A stretch of 64,000 nucleotides of DNA from DASWJZ01 sp963805325 (GCA_963805325.1 CAWDTS010000010.1:62001-126000), one strand, 5' to 3'. Shown: positions 20,081 to 30,929, counted from the first letter of the stretch. Program-made: numbers and translations. Notes: generated by a model from the sequence alone, not told the origin.

Positions 20081-20710
20081 ATGGCAACTTATGGATGCAG
20101 ATGTGATCGAGATTTCGACGTCGCTCGATCGCGCTATAGTTCCGCAGAAGAAGGAACGTGGCGTTGCGGTCGGACACAGGCTCGGTATGCGCCTCTTTCC
20201 GTCGTCGTCGCGGACATCACGACGCTGGCGCTTGACGCCATCGTCAACGCCGCGAACGAGAGCCTGCTCGGCGGCGGCGGCGTCGATGGCGCCATCCATC
20301 GCGCAGCCGGGCCGGAGCTTCTTGCCGAATGTCGCGCGATCGGCGGTTGCCCGACGGGCGAGGCGCGGATCACGAAGGGCTACCGGCTGCCGGCCCGCCA
20401 CGTCATCCATACCGTCGGCCCCGTCTGGCGCGGCGGTGAGCAGGGCGAGCCGGCGCTTCTCGCTTCGGCTTATCGGTCGTCGATAGCGCTCGCGGAGCGC
20501 CATGCACTGAGGAGCATCGCGTTTCCGGCGATCTCAACCGGAATCTATGGCTACCCCGCGGATCAGGCCGCGAAGATCGCGGTCGCTACGATCGTCGACT
20601 TTGTTTCCGATCGCCCCTCGTCCTTCGACGAGGTCGTCTTCTGCTGCTTCTCCGAGGCATCCGCGGAGCATCACCGTAAGGTGCTGTCCAATCTTCATGC
20701 ACAGGACTAG
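20081..20710 (+). CDS. Macrodomain protein (ADP-ribose-type deacetylase), start uncertain
   Basis: From about 20200 the frame encodes a complete macrodomain: VVADIT, AIVNAANESLLGGGGVDGAIH, the TGEARIT and HVIHTVGP segments and PAISTGIYGYP, all as in YmdB-type enzymes that hydrolyse O-acetyl-ADP-ribose or mono-ADP-ribosyl groups. The start is unclear. The in-frame ATG at 20081 gives an unlikely 40-residue extension with two Cys. An ATG at 20187 sits exactly where the family begins (MRLF-SVVVADIT) but one base out of frame, so a missing base near 20195 is likely. Divergent from the DUF2235 gene. Confidence 0.8.
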   Translation: MATYGCRCDRDFDVARSRYSSAEEGTWRCGRTQARYAPLSVVVADITTLALDAIVNAANESLLGGGGVDGAIHRAAGPELLAECRAIGGCPTGEARITKGYRLPARHVIHTVGPVWRGGEQGEPALLASAYRSSIALAERHALRSIAFPAISTGIYGYPADQAAKIAVATIVDFVSDRPSSFDEVVFCCFSEASAEHHRKVLSNLHAQD

Positions 20711-20835
20711 GCTGTGGTCCTATTTCGTTCGCGCTGCGGGCTTTCTTTCACATTGCCGCCGCATTCGCGTTCAAATGTCGCGAAAACGGCTGGGCATATG
20801 CCGAACCGCTAGCCAGGCGGAACAGGGGTACGCGT

Positions 20836-22245
20836 TTGGCAGAAGGGTCAAGGAGACCGGATCTTTCCCGGGATTCCGCCGGGCGCTGTTTTGTGTACGG
20901 CGGCCCGCCGCGTTGCCGTGCCTTTGCCATCATGTTCGCGAGTGTCGTTCTTGTCTCCACGGCGGGCGCGCAAGAGGCGATGGGCGTCATCGAGCAGCGC
21001 ATCGAAAGAACGTTCGATCTCGTCATCGGCAACAGCGCTGATCTCGCCATCCCCCTGACCCGCCGCGCACTGGCCCGCCGTTCGGCGGAAGACAACTCGG
21101 TCGATCCGCTTGCATATCACGACGCGACGGACGCCGATCCGTTCGGCCTCGACGAAGGTGGGGGGTCGGTCAATGTCGACCAGGCCGCGGCCGAGCAGAG
21201 CATCGAGGTTGCGCGCTTGCCGCGTCCGCGGCCGGCCGAAGGCGATGCGGACGAGCCCGCGACCAGCGATGCGCCGCTCGACCTTGTCGCCGGGGCGCCG
21301 GCACCCGTGCCGCAGGCCGGCGCAACCGCCAAGCCGACGCCTGTGGTCGTTGCGTCGGTCGCGCCCGCGCCCGAGCCGCAGGCGGCGGCTGTTGTCAGTG
21401 CCAAGGACCAGCCGATCCTTCCGCCGGCGCCGTCGAAATCCAAGCCTGAGCTTGTCGCGTCGGGCGCATGCCTTTCGCCCGACGAGGTCACCGACAAGGA
21501 CGGCGATTTCAAGCGCAACGCAAAAGCCCTGTCCGGAAGCGCGTTCTGCATCGCCGAGGAGACCTTCAAGGAACGGCGGCGGATGTGGACGATCCAGACG
21601 GTCAAGACCAACCGGCCAGGTCCACTCTGGGCCGTCATGCATGACGACGAGGACATGTCGTTCGACAATGCCGTGGAGGCGCTCAAGGCCTATGGCGGCA
21701 CTCTCGTCACGGTCGACACGGGCGGCAAGCGCAACGAGAGCGGTATCGATCCGAACCGCAACTTCTCGGCCGACGGCGTCGGATGCTCGAAGCTCGGGAC
21801 GGACGCCGCGCCGCAATACACGACCTTGTTCCGAGATCTCCTGACGGACGAGCCGATCATCGCGCTGCACAACAATGTCGACGGTCCGGTCCCGACCGGC
21901 GGCCTCGGCCACGCTTCGATGGCGGAAGTGCCGAAGGACATGGAGGCGTTTCCGGCCGTCGATCCCAAGGGTCCGCTCGCCGGCGACCACACCCTCGTGC
22001 TTCTCACCTCCGCCGATCCGATCGCGACGGCTGCGGAGAGCCGCGCCCGGGCGCTTGCCGCCAAGGGCATCAACACGATGATCGAGCGCGTCGGAAAGGG
22101 CGACTGCTCGCTCTCCAACTATACGCTTCTGACCGGCCACCCGGATTATCTGAACGTCACCGTCGATACCGATCAGCGCGACACGCAGCGTAAGATCATC
22201 GACGCCATCATGGCCGGCAGAAACGACGCCGTCGCCACGCAGTAA
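20836..22245 (+). CDS. Periplasmic protein with Pro/Ala linker and DPNRNF motif, function unknown
   Basis: A 469-residue protein. An N-terminal hydrophobic signal (about residues 30-45, ending STAGA) is followed by a helical segment, a Pro/Ala/Val-rich linker (about 115-195) and a globular C-terminal domain (about 205-469) that starts near a conserved-looking Cys. That domain contains IDPNRNFS, a motif typical of zinc carboxypeptidase-like folds, and the segment LIALHNN-type (here IIALHNNVDG), also reminiscent of M14-like enzymes. I do not recognise a named family; peptidase activity is only a suggestion. The TTG at 20836 has AGGGG 6 nt upstream; GTG at 20893 is an alternative. Confidence 0.6.
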   Translation: MAEGSRRPDLSRDSAGRCFVYGGPPRCRAFAIMFASVVLVSTAGAQEAMGVIEQRIERTFDLVIGNSADLAIPLTRRALARRSAEDNSVDPLAYHDATDADPFGLDEGGGSVNVDQAAAEQSIEVARLPRPRPAEGDADEPATSDAPLDLVAGAPAPVPQAGATAKPTPVVVASVAPAPEPQAAAVVSAKDQPILPPAPSKSKPELVASGACLSPDEVTDKDGDFKRNAKALSGSAFCIAEETFKERRRMWTIQTVKTNRPGPLWAVMHDDEDMSFDNAVEALKAYGGTLVTVDTGGKRNESGIDPNRNFSADGVGCSKLGTDAAPQYTTLFRDLLTDEPIIALHNNVDGPVPTGGLGHASMAEVPKDMEAFPAVDPKGPLAGDHTLVLLTSADPIATAAESRARALAAKGINTMIERVGKGDCSLSNYTLLTGHPDYLNVTVDTDQRDTQRKIIDAIMAGRNDAVATQ

Positions 22246-22293
22246 GCTCTCCGCGCCGCGAACGGAATGACGACGGACGGGTGGCGTTAAGCC

Positions 22294-23322
22294 TTACGCC
22301 GTGCTCGATCGAGCCCAGAGATTGATGCCGGCGTCCTCGGCGTAGCGGTCGATGTCCTTGATCTCGCTCTTGCTGAACTCGGTGTTCTGAACCGCGGCGG
22401 CGATCTCGCGGATCTGCTCCGGCCGGCTGGCGCCGATTAGGGCGGTGGTCATGCGCGGGTCGCGCAGGACCCACGCGACCGCCATCTGCGCGAGCGACTG
22501 GCCGCGCGCCTTGGCAAGCTCGTTCAGCGCGTTGACATGCGCGATCGTCTCATCGCTCAGGAACTCCGTCTTGAAGCTCTTGCCGGCCGTGGCGCGGCTC
22601 CCCTCCGGGATACCCTTCAGGTATTTATCGGTGAGCATCCCTTGCGCGAGCGGAGAGAATGCGATGCAGCCGATCCCTTCGTCTCCCAGCGTGTCAAGCA
22701 GGCGGTCGCCCTCGATCCAGCGGTTCAGCATCGAATAGCTCGGCTGGTGGATCAGGCAGGGCGTCCCAAGTTCGCGCAGGATCTCGGCCGCCTCGGCTGT
22801 TCGCGCGGAATTGTAGGACGAGATGCCGACGTAAAGCGCCTTGCCCTGGCGGACCGCCGTGTCGAGCGCGCCCATCGTCTCCTCGAGCGGCGTGTCGGGA
22901 TCGACGCGGTGCGAATAGAAGATGTCAACATAGTCGAGCCCCATGCGCTTCAGGCTCTGGTCGAGGCTGGCGAGCAAGTATTTGCGGCTGCCCCACTCGC
23001 CGTACGGGCCGGGCCACATGGGATAGCCGGCCTTGGTGGAGACGATCAGCTCGTCGCGATGAGCGCGGAAATCGGTCTTCAGGATCCTGCCGAAGTTCTC
23101 TTCCGCCGAGCCGGGAGGCGGACCGTAGTTGTTGGCAAGGTCGAAATGCGTGATGCCGAGATCGAACGCCGTGTGGCACATCGCGCGCATGTTCTCGAAC
23201 ACGGAGTCGCCGCCGAAATTGTGCCAGAGCCCGAGCGAGACGGCGGGAAGCTGCAATCCGCTGCGTCCGCAGCGACGATATTTCATGGTGTCGTAGCGCG
23301 TCTCCGCGGGCACGTAGGTCAT
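22294..23322 (-). CDS. Aldo/keto reductase, L-glyceraldehyde-3-phosphate reductase type (YghZ-like)
   Basis: A 342-residue AKR. The N-terminus MKYRRCGRSGLQLPAVSLGLW and the segment FDLANNYGPPPGSAEENFG match the AKR14/YghZ group, which reduces L-glyceraldehyde 3-phosphate and methylglyoxal with NADPH. The catalytic Asp, Tyr, Lys and His are placed as in the family (FDLANNYG, VSTKAGY, YSHRVD). GGGGGAG precedes the ATG. It lies about 110 nt after rhaK in the same direction, so it may be the last gene of the rhamnose operon and help clear reactive aldehydes; that link is inference. Confidence 0.88.
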   Translation of the reverse strand: MTYVPAETRYDTMKYRRCGRSGLQLPAVSLGLWHNFGGDSVFENMRAMCHTAFDLGITHFDLANNYGPPPGSAEENFGRILKTDFRAHRDELIVSTKAGYPMWPGPYGEWGSRKYLLASLDQSLKRMGLDYVDIFYSHRVDPDTPLEETMGALDTAVRQGKALYVGISSYNSARTAEAAEILRELGTPCLIHQPSYSMLNRWIEGDRLLDTLGDEGIGCIAFSPLAQGMLTDKYLKGIPEGSRATAGKSFKTEFLSDETIAHVNALNELAKARGQSLAQMAVAWVLRDPRMTTALIGASRPEQIREIAAAVQNTEFSKSEIKDIDRYAEDAGINLWARSSTA

Positions 23323-23432
23323 CGGGCGCTCCCCCAAAGTTCCGGTTTTCACTTGCCTCTTAGCAAGCGAAGCGCACGCATGAGAAGCGGGCGGCCCTAT
23401 TTTCGTAGGCGCGCGTTGGCCGCCCGCGCCGC

Positions 23433-24825
23433 CTAGAGGTTTGCTCGCGCGGCGACGCGCCACGCCTCGACGTAGGTTTTCAGCGCAGGATGGCTGAGCG
23501 GCGCGGACGCCGTGTGCGACTTGAAATGTGCCGGCAGCTTTCCTGTTGCGGTCATCAGCGCGCCGCGCATCGTGCCGGTGCCGGAGTCGGAAGGCTCGAG
23601 CGGGCGGCCCGGTGATCGCCGAGAGCGCCCGGCAATAGAGGTCGTTTCGGGCGAAGGGACCCTCGACGACGGTCGGCCCGCCGGCGCCGACAAGCGACAG
23701 CGACTCCGCCGTCATCAGCGCCAGGTAAAGGCTCGCCGCAGCGTCGCGCTCGGCCGGCGAGAGCGTCTCAGGGTCGCGGGTCCAGCGTCCTTCGCCACGC
23801 GGGAAGGGCCCGATGCCGGGGGTGAACGTCGGAAGCACCATGATGCGCTCGCCGAGAATACGGTCGAGATCGTTCGCGCTCGGCTCCACCGGATGGCGGG
23901 CGGTCAGGCGCTCGAACTCGCGTCCGCCCATGAAGCGACCGCAGGGGACCGAGTCGCCGAAGGCGCTCACATTGGCGAGCGTGTCGCGTTTCGGATCGAG
24001 ATGGTCGATGTCGCCGCCGGCGGCGAAGAGGATGACCCATGTGCCGGTCGAGACGACGGCGAAGGGCGGCGTGCGCGCCTTCAGATGCGGGAGAAGCGAG
24101 GCGCTCGAATCGTGGATGCCGCAATGGACGGCGACCTGCGGAGCGAGGCCAAGCGTCTTCGCAAGCGCTGGCCGAACCGGCCCTAGCCGGTCGAAGGCCG
24201 AGCGGAGCGGCGCGAGCTTTCTTTGCCAGCCCAGCCGTTCGACAAGGCTCGACCACGTCAGCGCGCGCGGCTTCCACATGTCGGAGTGCGCGCCCATCGA
24301 GCACATCTCCGTCGCGGCGACGCCGGAGAGCCGCCACGCCCAATATTGCGGATAGTTGACGTAGCCGGCCGCGGCTTCGAACTGCTCGGGGAAGCGCCGC
24401 TCCTGCCAGAAGATCTGCGCGCCGAGATTGAGGCCGCCTGGAAGCCGCGGCGACAGCGACTCGGAAAAGTCGGGGCGCACGCGATCGTACTGTTCGGCGA
24501 ACTCGTCGGGCCCGGAATATTCGTAGTCGAGAATCGGCAGCGAAAGGCCGTCGCCCTGCGGGTCGCCATCGATGAAGGCGCCGGCTGAGCCATGCGCGGT
24601 GATGGCGATTGCGTCGATCGCCGCCTCGCGGTTCAGGTGGGCGAGGGAATCGGAGATGAAGTCCCAGAGCCGCGCGACGTCGAAATGGGGGTAGGGGCCG
24701 TCGGTCAGTGCCGGATTGGCGATCGTGCGAAGCGCGCGCTCCGTCGCCTCGCTCGCATCGACGAGCGACACCTTGGCGTTGGTCTTGCCAACATCGATGA
24801 TGGCGACGTGCCTGATCTCCGGCAT
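23433..24825 (-). CDS. rhaK: Rhamnulokinase-type FGGY kinase (frame break near 23610)
   Basis: An FGGY-family sugar kinase: N-terminal ATP-binding segment IIDVGKTNAKV, ITAHGSAG, GIHDSSAS and the C-terminal GAGGPTVVEGPFARN. Its place between rhaU and the end of the transport genes matches Rhizobium rhaK, which phosphorylates the rhamnose catabolite and is known in R. leguminosarum to be needed for rhamnose uptake itself. The frame breaks at ATCACCGGGC near 23610; removing one C gives ITGRPLEPSDSG and the natural end VEAWRVAARANL at 23433. As written, the frame reads on into the reductase gene, giving a false 843-residue fusion. Confidence 0.88.
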
Positions 24826-24828
24826 CGG

Positions 24829-25144
24829 TCAAGGCATATGGAACATTTGTCGAAGCGGCTTCGCGACCGACTCGCCGTCCGGCTTCGTCTCCATGATGTC
24901 GCGCATGTGTTCCCACCAGCGCCGCATCACCGGATGCTCCGGAAGCGCGTCTATCGTGTGATCTTGCCGCCGCCACAGGACGCCGAAGAGGACGTTCGTG
25001 TCCTCGTCGAGGTGGATCGAATAATCGGAGATGCCTGTCTCCTTCAGAAGCGCCACGAGATCCGGCCAGATTGCGTCATGGCGGCGCTTGTACCTCCGCC
25101 GCCATGCCTGGATTGAGCTTCATCGTGAAGGCGTATTTTTCCAT
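24829..25144 (-). CDS. rhaU: L-rhamnose mutarotase (frame break near 25095)
   Basis: A small protein of about 104 residues that interconverts alpha and beta anomers of L-rhamnose. The N-terminus MEKYAFTMKLNPGMAAEY and the body DYSIHLDEDTNVLFGVLW with MRRWWEHM match RhaM/RhaU. One extra G in GGAGG near 25095 splits the frame; removing it gives AAEYKRRHDAIWPDLVALL. It ends 3 nt before the rhaK start. Confidence 0.88.
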
Positions 25145-25169
25145 ACCGGCAGCTTACACCCTCCCCAGG

Positions 25170-25233
25170 ACCGAAGTCGGGTATCCCGACTTCGGTGCCT
25201 TTAATGCGCAACCCGGTAACATCCGGGTTGCGC
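25170..25233 (-). promoter_or_regulatory. Two perfect hairpins between rhaS and rhaU
   Basis: Two back-to-back perfect inverted repeats: a 12-bp stem with a 3-nt loop (25170-25181 with 25185-25196) and an 11-bp stem with a 6-nt loop (25206-25216 with 25223-25233). No T run follows either on the minus strand, so they are more likely mRNA-stabilising or attenuating structures behind the binding-protein gene than a full terminator. Confidence 0.7.
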
Positions 25234-25251
25234 GGGGGTGGCCCGTTCTTC

Positions 25252-26355
25252 CTAGAAGTCGAAGTCGGCGATGTTGTCCTTGGTGAAGACGAACGGCGCG
25301 CCGAGCAGGATCTCAGACCCGTTGACGACCTGCAGCGTGCCGAGCTTGCCGGCCTCGACGGACGTGTCGCCGGGCTTCAGCTTGCCGTCGACAACGGCGC
25401 GCATGACTTCGACCGCGGCGTAGCCGAGATCGACCGGGTTCCACAGCACCACCGACTTCACACAGCCGGCGTCGACGTAGGGCTTCATCGCGTTTGGCGT
25501 GGCAAGCCCGACGACCGCAACCTTACCGCAGAGACTGGCCTGGGTGACCGCTTCCGCCGAAGCGGGCGTCGCGACCGAGGTCATGCCGAAGATGCCCTTT
25601 AGCTCATCGCCGTATTTGTTGATGAGCGTCGTCGCCTGATTGAAGGACAGGTTGTTGTCCTCCTGCGCCTCGACCGTCTCCAGCCACTTCATCTTCGGAT
25701 GGCAGGCTTCCTGATAGGCCTGCATCTCGTGAATCCAGCGCGCCTGGTTGGGCGTGGTGAAGGTCGAGGTGACGATGGCGAAGGCGCCGTCCTCGCCGAT
25801 CTCGGCAGCCATGGAGTCGATCATCGACTTGGCGATGCCGTTGAACTCCGCCTGGTTCACGAACCACTCGCGAGCGTCCGGCTGGGAGTTGGCGTCGTAG
25901 CCGACGACGTGGATGCCGGCAGCGAGCGCCTTCTTCAGGACAGGCGCGATGGCCACCGGGTCGTTGGCGGCGAAGAGGATGCCGTTCACGCCCTGGGTGA
26001 TGTAGTTGTCGATGAAGGTGATCTGGTCGTCGATATTCGCTTCCGTCGGACCGTCGGTCTTGACGCTGACGTTGCCAAGCTCGGCGGCGGCCTCGCCTTC
26101 GCCCTTGGTGGTCGCCGCGAAATAGCCGATGCCGATCAGCTTCGGCACGTCGACAAGGGTGATGTCCTTGCCGGCGAGGTCGGGCGGGTTCGTCGGCTGG
26201 CCGCCGTCATAAGGCTTCGACGAGACGGTGCCCGCCCCGCCGTCGCAGGGAAGCGGGTTGGTCGCGATATCGTCCGCGCCTTGCCACATGGCCTGCCCGA
26301 AGGCTGGAGCGGCGAAGACGCTCGCAACAAGCGCCAGAGTTGATATCTTCAGCAT
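25252..26355 (-). CDS. rhaS: Rhamnose ABC transporter, periplasmic binding protein
   Basis: A 367-residue type 1 periplasmic sugar-binding protein. A signal peptide (MLKISTLALVASVFAAPAFG) is followed by the ribose-binding-protein fold with DQITFIDNYITQGVNGILFAAND and the ligand-contact segment HVVGYDANS. It delivers L-rhamnose to RhaP/RhaQ. The ATG at 26355 has GGGAGGA 6 nt upstream and is preferred to the longer frame. As usual for binding proteins, hairpins follow the gene, which may raise its mRNA level over that of the kinase and mutarotase. Confidence 0.92.
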   Translation of the reverse strand: MLKISTLALVASVFAAPAFGQAMWQGADDIATNPLPCDGGAGTVSSKPYDGGQPTNPPDLAGKDITLVDVPKLIGIGYFAATTKGEGEAAAELGNVSVKTDGPTEANIDDQITFIDNYITQGVNGILFAANDPVAIAPVLKKALAAGIHVVGYDANSQPDAREWFVNQAEFNGIAKSMIDSMAAEIGEDGAFAIVTSTFTTPNQARWIHEMQAYQEACHPKMKWLETVEAQEDNNLSFNQATTLINKYGDELKGIFGMTSVATPASAEAVTQASLCGKVAVVGLATPNAMKPYVDAGCVKSVVLWNPVDLGYAAVEVMRAVVDGKLKPGDTSVEAGKLGTLQVVNGSEILLGAPFVFTKDNIADFDF

Positions 26356-26405
26356 TTTATATCCTCCCACTTTCGTTTGTGACCGCGCGCAAGGCGCGCT
26401 CGTCC

Positions 26406-27380
26406 TCAGCCGTCGCTACCGCGCCGGTGCTGAAGGAAGTTGGTGATCAGGATGGACAGGATCAGTACCGTCCCGATCACGACAATCGTGGAATCGCCCT
26501 TCACGCCGGTGAGGGCGAGCCCGTTTTTTAAAAGCTGGATCAGCGTGAAGCCGAGCACCGTTCCGGTGATGGTGCCCACTCCGCCGAAGATCGACGTCCC
26601 GCCGAGCACGACCGCAGCGATGACGTCGAGCTCGAGGCCCGTGCCCATGTCGGAGCGCGTCGTCGACACGCGCGATACGAAGATCACGCCGGCGATGCCG
26701 GCCATCAGGCCGGAGAGCGTGTAGATGACGAGCTTGATACGGTCGACCTTGATCGCCGAATAGCGTGCCGCGGTCTCGTTGTAGCCGATCGCATAGAGCG
26801 AGCGCCCGAAGGTGGTGCGGGCGAGCACGATCCAAAACACGATCACTGCGACGAGCAGGAGCCAGAGCTGCGTCGGCACGCCGAGCATCTCGCCCTGGCC
26901 GAGCACGAAGAACCACTCCGGATAACCGCGTACGGAGCGCGCCTGGCTGATACCCTCGGCAAGCCCGCGGAAGAGAGCCAGCGTCGCGAGCGTCATGATG
27001 AGCGGCGGCACTTTCACGCGGGTGATGAGAAGCCCGTTGAAGAGGCCGCAGGCGCCGGCCGCCACGATTGCCAAGAGAGCCGCAACCGGGAGCGGCATGC
27101 CGACGTTCTGCCAGAAGACGCCGAGCAGGATCGCCGTCAGCCCCATGATGGAGCCGACCGACAGGTCGATGCCGCCGGTGATAATGACGAAGGTCATGGG
27201 CAGAGCCACCAGCGCCACCTCAGTCATCAGCCGGCCCTGATTCAATAGGTTGCCGACCGTCATGAAGTGGTTCGCCGTCACCGACAGGATGGCAAGCGCC
27301 ACCGCCAGGGCAACGAAAAGCACCAGCTCCTGGCTGACTACGAACGTCCGGCGGGACGGCGAGGCGGAGGTCGTGCTCAT
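26406..27380 (-). CDS. rhaQ: Rhamnose ABC transporter permease
   Basis: A 324-residue RbsC-type permease with about nine to ten membrane helices and the GGIDLSVGSIMGL signature near residue 70 and the GGTSIFGGVGTITGT coupling segment near residue 265. It pairs with RhaP to form the membrane channel. It starts 4 nt after the rhaP stop. Which of the two permeases is called P or Q is by position in the rhizobial operon. Confidence 0.9.
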   Translation of the reverse strand: MSTTSASPSRRTFVVSQELVLFVALAVALAILSVTANHFMTVGNLLNQGRLMTEVALVALPMTFVIITGGIDLSVGSIMGLTAILLGVFWQNVGMPLPVAALLAIVAAGACGLFNGLLITRVKVPPLIMTLATLALFRGLAEGISQARSVRGYPEWFFVLGQGEMLGVPTQLWLLLVAVIVFWIVLARTTFGRSLYAIGYNETAARYSAIKVDRIKLVIYTLSGLMAGIAGVIFVSRVSTTRSDMGTGLELDVIAAVVLGGTSIFGGVGTITGTVLGFTLIQLLKNGLALTGVKGDSTIVVIGTVLILSILITNFLQHRRGSDG

Positions 27381-27384
27381 GGCT

Positions 27385-28379
27385 TCACCGTCGCCTTGCT
27401 TGGCGCGCGCGCCGCCAAAGATCGGCGAGCACTGTCATCAGGATGAGCACGCCCTGCACGGCGCGTAGCCAGTAGGGCGAGACGTTGATGAAGATCAGCG
27501 AGGAGCCGATCGCCGCGATCAGGATCGCCGCGAGCGTCGAGCCGACGACCGTACCGGTGCCGCCGAGGATCGAGACGCCGCCGACCACCGATGCTGTGAT
27601 GATCGTCAGCTCCAGATTGGGTGGCACGGTGGACTGGATGATGGCGAGTTGCGTTGCATAGAGAAGCGACGCGATGCCGATGAAAAAGCCGTGGATGGCG
27701 AAGACCTTGAGCAGCGTGCGCTCGCGGTTGATGCCGGAAAGCCGCGCCGCCTCGGCGTTGCCGCCGACCGCGTAGAAGGAGCGCCCGGTGGCGGAGGCCC
27801 GCATCCAGTAGGCGGCGACGATGGTGAGCGCCACCATGAAGTAGATCGGCATGGGCAGGCCGAAGGGGCGCATCTGCGCCAGGTGGAAACCCGCCGGCAG
27901 CTTGTTGATCCAGGCGCCGCCGGTGGCGCTGATCAGCCCACCCTTCAGGATCGACAGGAAGCCCAGGCTCACCACGATCGAAGGGATGCGCAGATAGGCG
28001 ACCATCGCGCCCATCATCGTCGTGAAGGCGATGGAGAGCACGACCGGGATGATCCAGCAAAGGATGATGGGCACGCCGTCGACCGCGAGCGTCCCGCTGA
28101 TCGTGGCGAGAACGCCGATCAGCGAGCCGACCGAAATGTCGATGTTGCCGGAAATGATCACCATCGACATGCCGACCGCGGCGACCGCGATATAGGCGTT
28201 GCCGAGGAAAATCGACTGCAGATTCCGCTCCGCAACGAAACGCGGATTGATAATGCCGACGACTACCATCAGCGCGATCAAAGCCAGCGCGAGCACCAGC
28301 TCCTGGCTCAGCACGAAGCGCGGCAGCCAGCGCCGTTGTGTGCGGGGGAGGGAGGTGGTGGCTTCGGCGGTCACCGTCG

Positions 28380-28383
<4 letters not shown>
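27385..28383 (-). CDS. rhaP: Rhamnose ABC transporter permease
   Basis: A 332-residue RbsC-type permease. It shows SGNIDISVGSLIGV near residue 75 and GGVSILGGTGTVVGS near 260, the paired signatures of this family. The GTG start at 28383 overlaps the rhaT stop (GTGA). The open frame extends much further upstream into rhaT but that part is an antisense-free overlap with no family similarity, so the GTG is preferred. Confidence 0.9.
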
Positions 28384-29895
<1,512 letters not shown>

Positions 29896-29899
<4 letters not shown>

Positions 29900-30705
29900 G
29901 CCGTCTCCGGCAATCTGACGGCATCGCGCGCCGAAGTGTCGGCGACGACGAGCGTCACGCCGGCGGCTTCGATCATCGCAGCATCCTCGTCGCGCACGCC
30001 ATCGTCGGTGACGATCGTGTGCACCCTGTTGAGGCCGCAGACGATCAGGCTCGAGCGCTGCCGGAACTTCGAAGAATTGACCAGGACGACGAGCCGTTCG
30101 GCCTGCTCGATCAGCTTGCGCTCGCCTTGCACCATGAGCGGATCACGCTCCATCACGCCGAGCCGGCCGACGCCGAGCGCGCCCATGAACATGCGGTGTG
30201 CGAAGAAGTTCTTGGTCACGTCGTCTTCGAACGGGGAGAGGATCGCCGCCTGCTCGCGATAGATGAGGCCGCCCGGGACCATCACGTTGTTGCGCGTGTG
30301 CTTGATCAGGTGCTCGGCGATCGCGAACGAGTTCGTCATCACCTGCATGCCGCGCGCCGATAAGAAGTGCACCATCTGGAACGTCGTGGTTCCGGCATTC
30401 AGGATGATGGAGTCGCCGTCCGAGCAGAGCCCGACGGCAGCTTCCGCGATGGCGCGCTTCTTCTCGATGTTGACGGATTCGCTGACCTTGAAGGGGCGCC
30501 CGGCGATGCCGACGAATTCGGGCGGATGCAGCGCTTCCGCGCCGCCGCGCACGCGTCGAAGCCGTCCCTGAACGTGCAATGCGGAGATATCGCGCCTGAT
30601 CGTCGCTTCGGAGGTCGCCGTCAGTTCGACGAGTTCTCCGACCGTAGCGACCGGCCGCTCCTGCACCGCGTTCAGAATGAGCTTGTGACGCTCACGCTCG
30701 TGCAT
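29896..30705 (-). CDS. rhaR: DeoR-family regulator of rhamnose genes
   Basis: About 269 residues from the ATG at 30705. The N-terminal winged helix (VGELVELTATSEATIRRDISALHVQGRLRRVRGGA) and the C-terminal sugar-phosphate sensor (DGDSIILNAGTTTFQM, MGALGV) are those of DeoR repressors. It is first in the transport operon and divergent from rhaD across a repeat-rich region, its likely operator, so it probably represses both arms until a rhamnose-derived phosphate appears. GAGGG lies 4 nt before this ATG; the frame is open 21 codons further. Confidence 0.9.
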
Positions 30706-30762
30706 TCCTCCCTCGTGCCGTGTCTTGTTCTTTGGCGGCATCATTTGCGGCTTGCGCGGCTC

Positions 30763-30870
30763 TGTCAATCAGCATCCGTCAAAATCCCTCACGCTGCGCC
30801 GCAGCATGACGGGAATTGACGGTTGCTGATTGACACTCATGGGGTTGTGAGGGATAGCATCCGTCAAAAC
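30763..30870. promoter_or_regulatory. rhaR-rhaD divergent operator region with nested repeats
   Basis: Three copies of an AGCAtCCGTCAA box occur: direct at 30771-30782, inverted at 30816-30827 (AGCAACCGTCAA on the minus strand) and direct at 30857-30868. Around them lie perfect inverted arms TGTCAATCAGCA (30763-30774) and TGCTGATTGACA (30824-30835), and a second inverted pair ATCCCTCAC (30784-30792) and GTGAGGGAT (30847-30855). Such repeats in a divergent promoter next to a DeoR gene are best read as RhaR binding sites. Confidence 0.75.
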
Positions 30871-30929
30871 GCCGGGACCCGCGTGACCGCCTGCCGCGCG
30901 AAAGCTTCCGACGCGCAGGGAAGACGCCG

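Noticed and set aside
22294..24825. 843-residue kinase-reductase fusion protein
   Set aside because: The join is Arg-rich nonsense. Shifting one base near 23610 restores the normal kinase C-terminus, and the reductase has its own ATG and ribosome binding site. The fusion is an artefact of an indel.
30763..30870. Short CRISPR-like array
   Set aside because: The repeats are 9-12 nt, in mixed orientation and unevenly spaced, in a divergent promoter next to a DeoR gene; they fit operator sites.
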